A DNA stretch of 64,000 nucleotides from NCBI RefSeq assembly GCF_000416965.1, contig NZ_ATCL01000020.1, forward strand, positions 682,001-746,000. The letters run 5' to 3'. This DNA comes from Exiguobacterium chiriqhucha RW-2. Its GTDB lineage: Bacteria; Bacillota; Bacilli; Exiguobacteriales; Exiguobacteriaceae. The position numbers were made by a program, and so were the translations under genes. The notes under the pieces are model-generated. The model was not told the DNA's origin and did not search any database. It was given only the letters and a program-made list of their open reading frames with translations. Shown here in pieces: positions 47,446 to 56,262 of the stretch (the stretch's first letter is position 1; each line of letters opens with the position of its first letter).

Positions 47446-48149
47446 GAATGTGCTTTTGCCCAGTCGATGTCATTTACGAACACCGCATCGACGCCGAGTT
47501 GACTGAACCGCTCTAGGTCGTGGACTGTTTTCACGGTATAGGGACGTACGGAGAGACCTTCGTCCTGAAGATGAAGAATCTCTTCATCGGTCATCGTCAG
47601 GACATTCGGATGAACGGCGGTCGCGCCGACTTTCTTGCAATATGCGACGAGGTCATAGAGCGGTTGTGCCAACAATACGGCACACTCAATTTCTGGCGCC
47701 AATTGGTTCAAACGCTGGAGCGTCGAATGGTTAAAAGAAGAGAACATGACTTGTCCAACTGGAAGACGCTGGTTTCGAATGGTGTCAATCAAGAGTTGTT
47801 CAATACCAGGATACCGCTCGATATCCGTCTTGACCTCGAGATTGAGGACCATCGATGTCCCTCGGCACAGATCGATCAGTTCGTCTAACGTCGGAATCTG
47901 TTCTTGGATAGCGAACGTGACACCGGCATTATAGCCTCGCAGCTCTGATAAAGTCATATCGGCGACACGTCCACGCCCATCTGTCGTCCGATTGATCGTC
48001 TCATCGTGGATAAGGACGAGCTTTCCGTCCTTTGTCATGTGCACGTCCGCCTCAATCCCATCGCTTTGTGCTTCGAGTGCGGCCCGGAACGCCGTCATCG
48101 TATTCTCCGGATGATGGGCCATCACCCCTCGGTGCGCGAAAAGTTTCAT
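47436..48149 (-). CDS. glycerophosphodiester phosphodiesterase
   Basis: 237 residues, typical GDPD/UgpQ length, no signal peptide. Motifs: FAHRGVMAHHPENTMTAF (catalytic His and Glu near residues 5 and 15), IEADVHMTKDGKLVLIHDETINRTTDGRG with the metal-binding E-x-D and catalytic H-D, and LNLEVKTD. It hydrolyses glycerophosphodiesters to glycerol-3-phosphate and an alcohol in the cytosol. GAGGCGG lies upstream of the ATG. Eleven bases separate it from the M32 carboxypeptidase gene, so both form an operon. Confidence 0.9.
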   Translation of the reverse strand: MKLFAHRGVMAHHPENTMTAFRAALEAQSDGIEADVHMTKDGKLVLIHDETINRTTDGRGRVADMTLSELRGYNAGVTFAIQEQIPTLDELIDLCRGTSMVLNLEVKTDIERYPGIEQLLIDTIRNQRLPVGQVMFSSFNHSTLQRLNQLAPEIECAVLLAQPLYDLVAYCKKVGATAVHPNVLTMTDEEILHLQDEGLSVRPYTVKTVHDLERFSQLGVDAVFVNDIDWAKAHSTP

Positions 48150-48160
48150 TGGTTTCCGCC

Positions 48161-49627
48161 TCAGTTCGTTTTGTATTTGTTCGTCAAATAGCGGATGAGC
48201 GGGCGGACCGAGATGTCCTCTCCGGTCACTTGCTTGATGAGTTCGTTCGGTGTCAGCGCTTTACCATGGCGGTGGACATTGTCCTCAAGCCATTGTTTGA
48301 TTGGACCGAACGTGCCCGTGCTGACGAGCGACTCGAAGTCAGGATGCTCATTCTTGAGTGATTCCGTCAATTGAGCGGCGTAAATCAGACCGAGGGCGTA
48401 ACTCGGGAAGTAGCCGAACGACCCGCCGGCCCAGTGAACGTCTTGTAGGACGCCTTTCGCATCACTCGGCACATCGACACCTAGATATTCCTTATAGAGC
48501 GCGTTCCATGCCGCTGGCAAATCCTCGACCGACAAATCCCCTTGGATGAGTTGCTTTTCAAGCTCATAGCGGATGATGATATGCAGGCTGTATGTCAGTT
48601 CGTCCGCCTCAATCCGGATGAGAGACGGTTTCGCCTCGTTCACGCCGGCATAGAACGTATCAAAATCTATGTTCTGCAACTGTGGATGCTCGGATTGAAG
48701 GCGCGGATAGACGCTTTTCAAAAACGCCTCGCTTCGTCCGACAAAGTTTTCAAAGAAGAGGGACTGTGACTCATGGATGCCCATCGAGGCACCGCCCCCG
48801 AGACCGAGTTCGTCGAGTTCCGAGTCGATTTGCTGTTCGTACGTCGCGTGCCCGGCCTCGTGCATCGTACCGAACAAGGCGTTACGGAAATCGGTCTCAT
48901 CATATTTCGTCGTGATGCGCACATCGCGACGGTTGATCGTGATCTCGAACGGATGCACCGTGGCATCGAGACGGCCGCGCGTCAAATCATAGTCGACGAC
49001 ACGCATCCAGTCCTCACACAGTCGTTGCTGAACGGCCTTGTCCATCGACCAGTCGAGCCCTTGGACCGGTTCAGGCAGCTGACGGATCAGCGGGACGAGC
49101 TCGTCGCGAAGCGTCCGGAACAATTCATCGAGCTGGTCGACGGTCATCCCTGGCTCATAATCGTAAAGGAGGGCGTCATACGGATGCGATTCGTAGCCGA
49201 AATAGTCGGCGAACTTCCGCTGAAATCCGATGATCTTCTCGAGATATGGAGCGAACATGTGCCAGTCATTCTGATCCTTTGCTTTCTCCCACGCCGTCTC
49301 AGCCTCAGAGACGAGCGTCACATACGCCTGATATTCTGAGGACGGAATTTTGGCATTCCGTTCATATTGGGTTTTGGCGACCGCGACCGAACGCAACTCG
49401 ATCGGTGTCAAGTCCTCCGTCTCGGTCATCTCGGCCAACAGCGCCTTGAACGATTCGCTCGTCTGGCGTTTGAACGCCTCGGTCGACAGATAACCGATCG
49501 TCTCGGCCCGTAGCGGTGCCGACTGTTCCGGCATCTGGGTACGCATGTCCCAATACAGTAAAGAAATCGCCTCGTCGAAGGCACGCAATTGTTTGAAATG
49601 GTCACGCCACTGCTTTGTTAGTTCCAT
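48161..49627 (-). CDS. M32 (Taq-type) carboxypeptidase
   Basis: 488 residues, the usual size. The zinc motif H-E-A-G-H is in GTMHEAGHATYEQQ near residue 250, and the third ligand is expected in MGIHESQSLFFENFVGRS near residue 285 (H-E-S-Q, a family hallmark). Other marks: LLYWDMRTQMPEQSA near the N-terminus, IRIEADELTYSLHIIIRYELEK and GVLQDVHWAGGSFGYFPSYALG. A broad-specificity cytosolic metallocarboxypeptidase, thought to help turn over peptides. GGGGTGG lies upstream of the ATG. First gene of an operon with the glycerophosphodiesterase. Confidence 0.93.
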   Translation of the reverse strand: MELTKQWRDHFKQLRAFDEAISLLYWDMRTQMPEQSAPLRAETIGYLSTEAFKRQTSESFKALLAEMTETEDLTPIELRSVAVAKTQYERNAKIPSSEYQAYVTLVSEAETAWEKAKDQNDWHMFAPYLEKIIGFQRKFADYFGYESHPYDALLYDYEPGMTVDQLDELFRTLRDELVPLIRQLPEPVQGLDWSMDKAVQQRLCEDWMRVVDYDLTRGRLDATVHPFEITINRRDVRITTKYDETDFRNALFGTMHEAGHATYEQQIDSELDELGLGGGASMGIHESQSLFFENFVGRSEAFLKSVYPRLQSEHPQLQNIDFDTFYAGVNEAKPSLIRIEADELTYSLHIIIRYELEKQLIQGDLSVEDLPAAWNALYKEYLGVDVPSDAKGVLQDVHWAGGSFGYFPSYALGLIYAAQLTESLKNEHPDFESLVSTGTFGPIKQWLEDNVHRHGKALTPNELIKQVTGEDISVRPLIRYLTNKYKTN

Positions 49628-49693
49628 TCTGATTCCACCCCTATGACAGTTATATCGTTACTTCTTTACTTTAATATAGACGACCCGCGTTGC

Positions 49694-51226
49694 CTATTGT
49701 TTCGGCACATCGGTTTTCCGCTCATAGGCGAGCGGTTGTGTCGCCGGTCCTTCCAACACGTTTCCTTTCGTGTCGAACCGTGAGCCGTGGCATGGACAAT
49801 CCCATGAGCGTTCCGCATCGTTCCAATTGACGGTACATCCCATATGGGTGCATCGTGTCGAGACGAGATGGCATTCGTTGTCGAGGTCACGGTACGCGCC
49901 GACCTTCTTGCCGTCGACTTGGACGATCCCGCCTTCATCAAGTTGCAGGTCGTCGAGTGTACCCGGTCTTTCCAGTGACCCTTTGACGAATTGAACGGCC
50001 GTGTCGAGGTTCGTCTTTAAGAATTGTCCGACGTCGGCCGGTTTCAATTTCGAGCGTTGTGGGTCCAATAAGTCGTTGAACCGATTCGGGCGCCCGGTCA
50101 GTCGATCGGCCAGCAACAGTCCGCCGGCAATCCCGTTCGTCATCCCCCACTTGGCGAACCCGGTGGCGACGAACACGTCCGGCTCACGGCTGAACATTTG
50201 CCCGATGTACGGGAGGTGGTCCAACGTGATCAGATCCTGGGATGACCAGCGGAAACTCGCTTTCTTGGCCCCGAACGAATCATGGGCGAAACGGTCCAAG
50301 CGGTCATATCGCGAGCGGGTCTCGGTGACGTGTCCACTCAAGTGCCCTTCGCCTCCGACGAGCATATACGTCTTGTCGCCCTCCTTGAACGTACGGAACG
50401 ACCGGCTCGGTTGATCGACACTCAAATACATACCGTCCGGGACGCTCTGTTCCGTCTCACAAGCGACGATATAGGAACGCTCGACCTCAAACTTCGAGAA
50501 GTACAGCCCCCGGATGTCGTTGAACGGGTAATGGGTGGCGACCACGACCTGATTCGCCTGGACCCGTCGCCCTGTCGACGTCGTGACGATCGGGCGCGGC
50601 CCCGAACTGATTTCAGTCGCCCGTGTCTTCTCGTGGAGTCTCCCGCCAGCCGCGACGAAACGGTTGGCGAGCTCGTGTAAGTATTTGACCGGATGCATCT
50701 GGGCCTGGTCGCGAATGACGATCGCTTGTTTGACCTCGAACGGGAGGACCGCCTTCACTTCCTCGGTCGCGTCTCCCCCGGGCAGCTCAAGTTGTGCATA
50801 CGCCTCGCGCTCGGCGACGAGTTGACTCGACCCATCGATTGAATATAAGTATGAATCTTTCGTCTCGAAATCGATGTCGAACCCGGCCTCGACCTGTTGC
50901 CGCAAATAGGCGAGTCCCTGTTCGTTGAACTCATAATAGAGGCGCGCCGTCTCTTGATTGAACGTCCGAATCAATTTGGAATAGACGGTCCCATGCTGAA
51001 CAGAACATTTCGCGGTCGTGTGGCCGGTCGTCCCCCGGCCGATCTCAGCCGCTTCGAGCAAGACGACTTGCTTGCCGCGCTGTTGCAACTCATATGCCGA
51101 GACGAGCCCGGCGATTCCTGCCCCGATGACGACGATGTCACACGAGACAGAGCTCTCAAGTCGCGGATAAGGTGTTGCCGCATTGTGCTGACGCCAGAGT
51201 GAATTGGTGAACGGATGACGATGCAT
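49694..51226 (-). CDS. FAD-dependent oxidoreductase with C-terminal Rieske domain (YhfW-like)
   Basis: 510 residues. The N-terminal DAO-type FAD domain has the dinucleotide motif VIGAGIAGLVSAYEL near residue 33, GRGTTGHTTAKCSVQHG, and VFVATGFAKWGMTNGIAGGLLLADRL near 365. The C-terminal 80 residues form a Rieske [2Fe-2S] domain: STRCTHMGC and WDCPCHGSRFD give C-x-H and C-x2-H ligands. The same fusion occurs in Bacillus YhfW. Substrate unknown; electrons probably pass between the flavin and the cluster. AGGAGG lies eight bases before the ATG. Monocistronic. Confidence 0.9.
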   Translation of the reverse strand: MHRHPFTNSLWRQHNAATPYPRLESSVSCDIVVIGAGIAGLVSAYELQQRGKQVVLLEAAEIGRGTTGHTTAKCSVQHGTVYSKLIRTFNQETARLYYEFNEQGLAYLRQQVEAGFDIDFETKDSYLYSIDGSSQLVAEREAYAQLELPGGDATEEVKAVLPFEVKQAIVIRDQAQMHPVKYLHELANRFVAAGGRLHEKTRATEISSGPRPIVTTSTGRRVQANQVVVATHYPFNDIRGLYFSKFEVERSYIVACETEQSVPDGMYLSVDQPSRSFRTFKEGDKTYMLVGGEGHLSGHVTETRSRYDRLDRFAHDSFGAKKASFRWSSQDLITLDHLPYIGQMFSREPDVFVATGFAKWGMTNGIAGGLLLADRLTGRPNRFNDLLDPQRSKLKPADVGQFLKTNLDTAVQFVKGSLERPGTLDDLQLDEGGIVQVDGKKVGAYRDLDNECHLVSTRCTHMGCTVNWNDAERSWDCPCHGSRFDTKGNVLEGPATQPLAYERKTDVPKQ

Positions 51227-51388
51227 AAACGTACCTCCTCTAATAAGATAAGTGTCTGTTACTGTGTATACCCCTTCCGATTCATTTCATACGCCTCAAT
51301 TATTGACCTGATTCTTGATTTTGAAGACGATTTCAGGAGGCCTCATCCATTATGGTAGAAAAGTAAACAATGAAGGAGCGATTATCTA

Positions 51389-52405
51389 GTGAAACGAAAC
51401 CGCAGACATCGAAGAAACACGTTCATCAGGAGGCGACTCTTTGTCGGCCTCGCCATGATTGGATTACTTGCCATCATCCCTGCATTGATCGGCTTTAAAC
51501 AAGAAGCAGAACCGAAACCCGTTGCGCCGGCCGCGGCCGCCGTACCGGTCAAACAAGGACCGTCGTTCCCCGAGATTCCAATCAAACCATGGACGACGCA
51601 ACCGCTCGTGTCGCCCGACACGGCCGAACTTCTCGTCGGATCGATGGCTTTCGTCAATTTGACAGATGGCCAGGTGCTGATTGACAAGAATGGGGCCGAC
51701 CGCGTCTTCCCGGCCAGTACGACCAAACTGATGACCGCACTTCTCGCTTATGAGAAGGCCGTCGCCGAGAAAGAACTCGATCAAAACGTGGTCATCGTCA
51801 AAAAATCTACTTTGGATATCCCATGGGACAGCCATATCGTCCACCTCGCGGTCGGTGACCGCTTGACCGTTCGCCAGGCCTTGTACGCGACATTGCTCGA
51901 ATCAGGAAATGACGCGGCCAATAGTCTAGCCGAATACGTGAGCGGCTCGACCAATGAGTTCGTCGAACTGATGAACGCACGCGCCCAAGTGCTCGGACTG
52001 ACCGGGACCCAGTTCCGGAATGCCCATGGCTATTCCGACCCGAATCATTATACGACCGCGCTCGATATGGCTCGCATCACGTATGCGTTCGGCACTTATC
52101 CTGAACTTGTCGAGATTGCCGGGACGTATGAATATGAGGCAAAGTTTAAAGATGCTGCCGGAAATCAAAAGCGACGCTGGTGGTATCATCTCGGATCGGC
52201 CGTCAATGAACGGAGCATCCATTACTCGAAACTCGTCACAGCGACCAAGACCGGCTATACCGACGAATCAGGCTATACGATGGTGTTCTTGATGGAGCGG
52301 GACGGGAAACAATATGCCTTGGTAACGATGCAAGCCAAATCCGGGCAGACGTTCCCGACGATGCGTTCTGTCGAAAAAATCGCGTTCAATCTCACTACCG
52401 AGTGA
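51389..52405 (+). CDS. D-alanyl-D-alanine carboxypeptidase (S11, penicillin-binding protein)
   Basis: 338 residues. An N-terminal membrane anchor preceded by a strongly basic stretch (KRNRRHRRNTFIRRRLFVGLAMIGLLAIIPALIG) makes it a type II membrane protein. The penicillin-binding motifs are complete: S-x2-K in FPASTTKLMTALL near residue 110, S-x-N in LESGNDAANSLAEY near 172 and K-T-G in TATKTGYTDESG near 290. It trims terminal D-Ala from peptidoglycan pentapeptides. The C-terminal second domain of DacA/DacF is absent. GTG start, AAGGAGCG ten bases upstream. Monocistronic. Confidence 0.9.
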   Translation: MKRNRRHRRNTFIRRRLFVGLAMIGLLAIIPALIGFKQEAEPKPVAPAAAAVPVKQGPSFPEIPIKPWTTQPLVSPDTAELLVGSMAFVNLTDGQVLIDKNGADRVFPASTTKLMTALLAYEKAVAEKELDQNVVIVKKSTLDIPWDSHIVHLAVGDRLTVRQALYATLLESGNDAANSLAEYVSGSTNEFVELMNARAQVLGLTGTQFRNAHGYSDPNHYTTALDMARITYAFGTYPELVEIAGTYEYEAKFKDAAGNQKRRWWYHLGSAVNERSIHYSKLVTATKTGYTDESGYTMVFLMERDGKQYALVTMQAKSGQTFPTMRSVEKIAFNLTTE

Positions 52406-52415
52406 TTTAAGCAAA

Positions 52416-52457
52416 CAAACGACGGTTTCTCCCTGTACAGGGAGAAACCGTCGTTTG
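52416..52457. terminator. perfect 42-bp palindrome after the D,D-carboxypeptidase gene
   Basis: CAAACGACGGTTTCTCCCTGT (21 bases, split here as CAAACGACGG and TTTCTCCCTGT) is followed at once by its exact reverse complement. Only a short T-run (TTTG) follows on the plus strand, so it is an unusual terminator or a cruciform-forming element. Confidence 0.7.
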
Positions 52458-52763
52458 CGTTTAAAGACATAAAATATGACGAGTTACATGACAAACAGAT
52501 GACACAGAAGTGTCACAAACATAACTAATTGTCAGAATATTTAAACTTTAATCATGAAAAATAACGCACTCACCCGTTGATACTATGCGCTTTAGAGCCG
52601 TTTTTATGAAAAGATGACAGTTTGCAATGATTTCCGTGGTCCGTTATGGTTAGTCACAAGTTCGCCTAGTCATTCAAGTTTGACTCATTTGTGTGAGACA
52701 CACACATGATTGAACCGTGATTGATTGAATCGACACAATTGAAAGCAAACAGGAGGTAATCAA
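52458..52763. other. putP upstream region with inverted repeats
   Basis: A 306-base region without a gene, AT-rich. It holds TGACAC-AGAA-GTGTCA (52500-52515) and an imperfect 25-bp inverted repeat centred on TGTGTG-AGA-CACACA (52690-52704, with TCAT/ATGA outside). The second lies 55 bases before the putP start, in a position suited to an operator. A clear -35/-10 pair was not found by eye. Confidence 0.5.
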
Positions 52764-54245
52764 ATGTTATGGCAAGAATGGGTATCCATCGCGCTTTACC
52801 TCGTGATGATGCTCCTCATCGGATACGTCGCTTATAAACGGACGACCGATTCATCAGATTATATGTTAGGTGGCCGCAAGATGGGGCCAGGTGTTACCGC
52901 CATGTCAGCCGGAGCTTCGGATATGAGTGGTTGGATGTTAATGGGACTTCCGGGCGCAATGTATGCCACGGGATTATCAGCGATTTGGTTAGCCGTTGGA
53001 TTGGTCATCGGAGCTTACTTGAACTACTTGTTAGTCGCTCCCCGTCTACGTGTCTTCACAGAGATGGCAAATGACTCGATCACGATTCCTGACTTTTTAG
53101 AGAATCGGTTCCGAGATCACTCGAACTGGCTACGGATCCTGTCTGCATCCGTCATCATCATCTTCTTCACGTTCTATACGTCAGCCGGACTTGTCTCTGG
53201 CGGGAAGTTGTTTGAAAGCTCATTCGGGCTCGACTATCAGACAGGTGTCATCGTGACGATTAGCGTCGTCGCACTATATACACTGTTCGGCGGTTTCACA
53301 GCCGTCAGTTGGACGGACTTTGCGCAAGGTGTCATCATGTTCCTCGCTCTCGTCCTCGTCCCAGTCGTCGCCTTGACGGACGTCGGTGGTGTATCAAACG
53401 CCGTCGATACGGCTACGACAATCAATACCGAATTGTTCGACCTGTTTGAAGGAACGTCGACGCTCGGAATTATCGGTCTCCTCGCTTGGGGACTTGGGTA
53501 CTTCGGTCAGCCACACATCATCGTCCGCTTTATGGCGATTCGTGATGTGAAATCATTGAAGACGGCACGCCGCATCGGTATGGGCTGGATGACAGTCTCA
53601 ATCATCGGTGCTGTCATGACGGGACTTGTCGGAATCGCCTATTTCCGTGGTCAAGGGAATCCTCTCGCTGACCCGGAGACAGTGTTCATCCGCTTCTCAG
53701 AAGTGTTGTTCCACCCGTTCATCACTGGATTCTTGCTTGCTGCGATTTTGGCAGCGGTCATGTCGACAGTTTCGTCACAGCTTCTCGTGACATCGTCGGC
53801 ATTGACAGAAGACTTCTATCGTAAGTTCTTCAATAAAGATGCCAGTGAGAAAACAATGGTCCTCGCCGGTCGAATCGGTGTCTTGGCGGTCGGACTTGTC
53901 GCGACACTCATGTCGCTCAGCCCGTCGAACACGATTTTGACGCTCGTCGGTTATGCGTGGGCCGGATTCGGTTCAGCGTTCGGTCCAGCGATTCTCTTGT
54001 CGCTTTACTGGAACAAGATGACGCGCCAAGGTGCACTTGCCGGTATCCTCGTCGGCGCCATCACGGTCATCCTTTGGATCGTGACTGGACTCTCGGCCGT
54101 CATCTATGAGATGGTACCAGGCTTCTTCCTCAGTATGCTTGCCATCGTGCTCGTCAGCACGTTCACGAGCCAACGTGAGCAGAAACGGATCAACCGTGAA
54201 TTCAGTGAAATGGAAGCTGAACTCGCCGTTGCGAAAAAAGAATAA
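52764..54245 (+). CDS. putP: Na+/proline symporter
   Basis: 493 residues, about 13 helices of the SSS family. Signatures: YMLGGRKMGPGVTAMSAGASDMSGWMLMGLPGAMYATG at 35-75 (the PutP-specific sodium site region), FGGFTAVSWTDFAQG near 175, GYFGQPHIIVRFMAIRD near 250 and FLLAAILAAVMSTVSSQLLVTSSALTEDFYR near 330, with the Na2-site serines and threonines. It imports proline with sodium, as nutrient or osmoprotectant (OpuE-like role possible). CAGGAGG precedes the ATG; followed by a strong terminator. Confidence 0.94.
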   Translation: MLWQEWVSIALYLVMMLLIGYVAYKRTTDSSDYMLGGRKMGPGVTAMSAGASDMSGWMLMGLPGAMYATGLSAIWLAVGLVIGAYLNYLLVAPRLRVFTEMANDSITIPDFLENRFRDHSNWLRILSASVIIIFFTFYTSAGLVSGGKLFESSFGLDYQTGVIVTISVVALYTLFGGFTAVSWTDFAQGVIMFLALVLVPVVALTDVGGVSNAVDTATTINTELFDLFEGTSTLGIIGLLAWGLGYFGQPHIIVRFMAIRDVKSLKTARRIGMGWMTVSIIGAVMTGLVGIAYFRGQGNPLADPETVFIRFSEVLFHPFITGFLLAAILAAVMSTVSSQLLVTSSALTEDFYRKFFNKDASEKTMVLAGRIGVLAVGLVATLMSLSPSNTILTLVGYAWAGFGSAFGPAILLSLYWNKMTRQGALAGILVGAITVILWIVTGLSAVIYEMVPGFFLSMLAIVLVSTFTSQREQKRINREFSEMEAELAVAKKE

Positions 54246-54253
54246 CATCAATC

Positions 54254-54286
54254 AAAAACGCGGGCCGTTCGGCTCGCGTTTTTTGT
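54254..54286 (+). terminator. terminator after putP
   Basis: AAAACGCG-GGCC and GGCT-CGCGTTTTTT pair around GTTC. Confidence 0.88.
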
Positions 54287-54354
54287 TGCGCACTGTCACG
54301 TATCCTTACTCTAACGCGACTTGTTTTATAAATGGCCGTGACAATGGATTAAAG

Positions 54355-54382
54355 AAAAACCACAGACATCTTGTCTGTGGTC
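54355..54382 (-). terminator. terminator of the small membrane-protein operon
   Basis: On the minus strand ACCACAGAC/GTCTGTGGT with a five-base loop is followed by TTTTTC. Confidence 0.85.
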
Positions 54383-54390
54383 TGAATAAA

Positions 54391-54684
54391 TTACATCGCT
54401 CTCGCCATGAACCAGAGTTGAATGAAGAATGGCACGAGGACGAGCACGAGCATCGCGTTGCGCATCCGACGATTCCGGTTCCAATAATACGCCATCAAGA
54501 CGAACGGATGGAGCGCCGTCAGTTGGTAAGGGTTGAACCAGAACCAAGTGAGCAACAAGACGATAAAGAAATATAGGACCGAGCGCTGTCTCGTGGCACG
54601 CCATTCTCGCCACATATCGAACGCCCCTTTGAAGAACACAATAAATGTTACTACCCAAAATACCATCACAATCACACTATTCAA
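54391..54684 (-). CDS. small membrane protein, unknown
   Basis: 97 residues with three hydrophobic helices (VIVMVFWVVTFIVFFKGAFDMW, VLYFFIVLLLTWFWF, NAMLVLVLVPFFIQLWF) separated by basic loops (REWRATRQRS, WNRNRRMR). No family recognised. Fourteen bases downstream of another small membrane-protein gene and ended by a terminator, so the two form an operon. Confidence 0.65.
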   Translation of the reverse strand: MNSVIVMVFWVVTFIVFFKGAFDMWREWRATRQRSVLYFFIVLLLTWFWFNPYQLTALHPFVLMAYYWNRNRRMRNAMLVLVLVPFFIQLWFMARAM

Positions 54685-54698
54685 TGATTAGACCACCT

Positions 54699-55253
54699 TC
54701 ATGAGACATTTTCGATATAGAATCCGCCCCAGTAGATATGCCGATACGTGTACTCTTTTCCACTCTCTGCCGTGATGATAATCTCATCCTCTGTCAACAC
54801 GAGCACGTGAACCGGAATCTCACCTTTTCGAAGCATCGGACTGAACAATTGGAACTGCTTGTTCAACCACTTCCGTTCTGTGAAGTCACGGTAATGGTGC
54901 AAGGCGAGCGAAGGATGGACCAAGAACACGCCGAGCACAAAGGCGATGGCTCCAGGCGATGCTGAGACTTCAAGCAGTAAGGAGAAAACGAGGACGAGCG
55001 ATAGCACCGCATAGCCGAATTCGAGTAACTCCATCAACGAAGCCCGGCTGGCAATCACGTACTGCATGACACGAAACGCCACATACAGCAAAAGACTGAC
55101 CGCCACATACTGGGAAAACGGGGCACTGCTCATCGAAACGTCTAGATAGAACAAGACCGGTAGTAACATAACCCACTTCCATAATTGTAAGGCGAGGTAA
55201 AACAATGTTTGATCGATGAAACGACGATTGTGTACGAGCCGTTGCATATCCAT
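54699..55253 (-). CDS. membrane protein of unknown function with cytosolic C-terminal domain
   Basis: 184 residues from the ATG at 55253, eight bases after GGAGGTGG; the GTG at 55262 lies within that site. Four hydrophobic helices (about 15-35, 43-62, 75-95, 98-115) are followed by a 65-residue soluble tail, ending FSPMLRKGEIPVHVLVLTEDEIIITAESGKEYTYRHIYWGGFYIENV. The tail has the beta-rich look of PH-like or YcxB-type domains (inference). Cotranscribed with the 97-residue membrane protein. Confidence 0.65.
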   Translation of the reverse strand: MDMQRLVHNRRFIDQTLFYLALQLWKWVMLLPVLFYLDVSMSSAPFSQYVAVSLLLYVAFRVMQYVIASRASLMELLEFGYAVLSLVLVFSLLLEVSASPGAIAFVLGVFLVHPSLALHHYRDFTERKWLNKQFQLFSPMLRKGEIPVHVLVLTEDEIIITAESGKEYTYRHIYWGGFYIENVS

Positions 55254-55332
55254 GTTTCCCACCTCCGATTAAAAGATGTGACCTTAACCGTATCATTCCC
55301 TGAATCAAAGAATGATAACAAGCATTTACACG

Positions 55333-56154
55333 TCAACCGGATATTTCTTTTCGTTCGATAAGCGTGGCGTTCAACAGCCCCCCGAGAAGGATGACCGAGG
55401 CCGCCAAATAGAACCAGATCAGCAAGATGATGAAAGCACCGAGTTGACCGTAAAACTGTTCATAGTTTGCATACTGTGAATAGTAGCTGAACACGTTCGA
55501 AACTGTCAAGATGCCGATGGTAGCAAACGCCGCCCCGGCCCAACTGTCACGGAATGTTCCGCGATGGCTCGGCAACCACTTATAGACGAGCAAGAAGACG
55601 CTGAACAGGACGAGCGTGCCGACGACCCAACGGAAATAGAACCAGATTTGAGCATATCTTTCGACGATGTCGTCGATAAAGATGATATGTGTCGCCAACT
55701 CCCGGAGCGCAGTCTCGATGACCGGAATGAGCAACGAGAACGGCAAAACGAACATGAGTGCGAGCGTCACGGCGATGTCTTGCAACACGCCCCGCCAGAA
55801 CGCCTTGTTCCGAATCAGGCGATAGGCGTCATTGAGCGACCGGACGAGCGATTGGACCGCCATCGATGAGATCCAGAGCGCCGGCAAGATGCTGAGTGAG
55901 GCAATCCGCAACCGTGAATCATCAAAAATCGCCTCGATGTTCCCTTCCAGCAATCGATAGCTGGCTTCAGGCATGACCAGTGCGAGTGCGGAAATCACGT
56001 CCCCACTTGAGAACGGCAGCCACCCGACAATCCCGAGTACGAACAGTAAGAACGGGAACGTCGACAGGATGAAATAATAGGCCAACATGGCGGCTTGGTC
56101 AAAAAATCGTTCGGCAAAAAATCGTTTGAATGTATGAAGGAATGGTTGTATCAT
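55333..56154 (-). CDS. YihY/virulence factor BrkB family membrane protein
   Basis: 273 residues with about six helices. Family marks: FAERFFDQAAMLAYYFILSTFPFLLFVLGIVGWLPFS near residue 14, ALWISSMAVQSLVRSLNDAYRL near 110 and SWAGAAFATIGILTVSNVFSYYSQYANYEQFYGQLGAFIILLIWFYLAASVILLGGLLNA at the C-terminus, typical of UPF0761/YihY. Function unknown (once called ribonuclease BN in error). ATG at 56154 is chosen, with AAAGAG eight bases upstream; GTG at 56163 is possible. Stands alone. Confidence 0.88.
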   Translation of the reverse strand: MIQPFLHTFKRFFAERFFDQAAMLAYYFILSTFPFLLFVLGIVGWLPFSSGDVISALALVMPEASYRLLEGNIEAIFDDSRLRIASLSILPALWISSMAVQSLVRSLNDAYRLIRNKAFWRGVLQDIAVTLALMFVLPFSLLIPVIETALRELATHIIFIDDIVERYAQIWFYFRWVVGTLVLFSVFLLVYKWLPSHRGTFRDSWAGAAFATIGILTVSNVFSYYSQYANYEQFYGQLGAFIILLIWFYLAASVILLGGLLNATLIERKEISG

Positions 56155-56262
56155 TTCGTGCACTCTTTTCTATAATTTATTAAATAAATACGGTATTTGA
56201 AATAAGAAATTTGATAAAGGAAAGGCAAGAATGGCGCGACGCGTCCGATTCTTGCCCCGATC

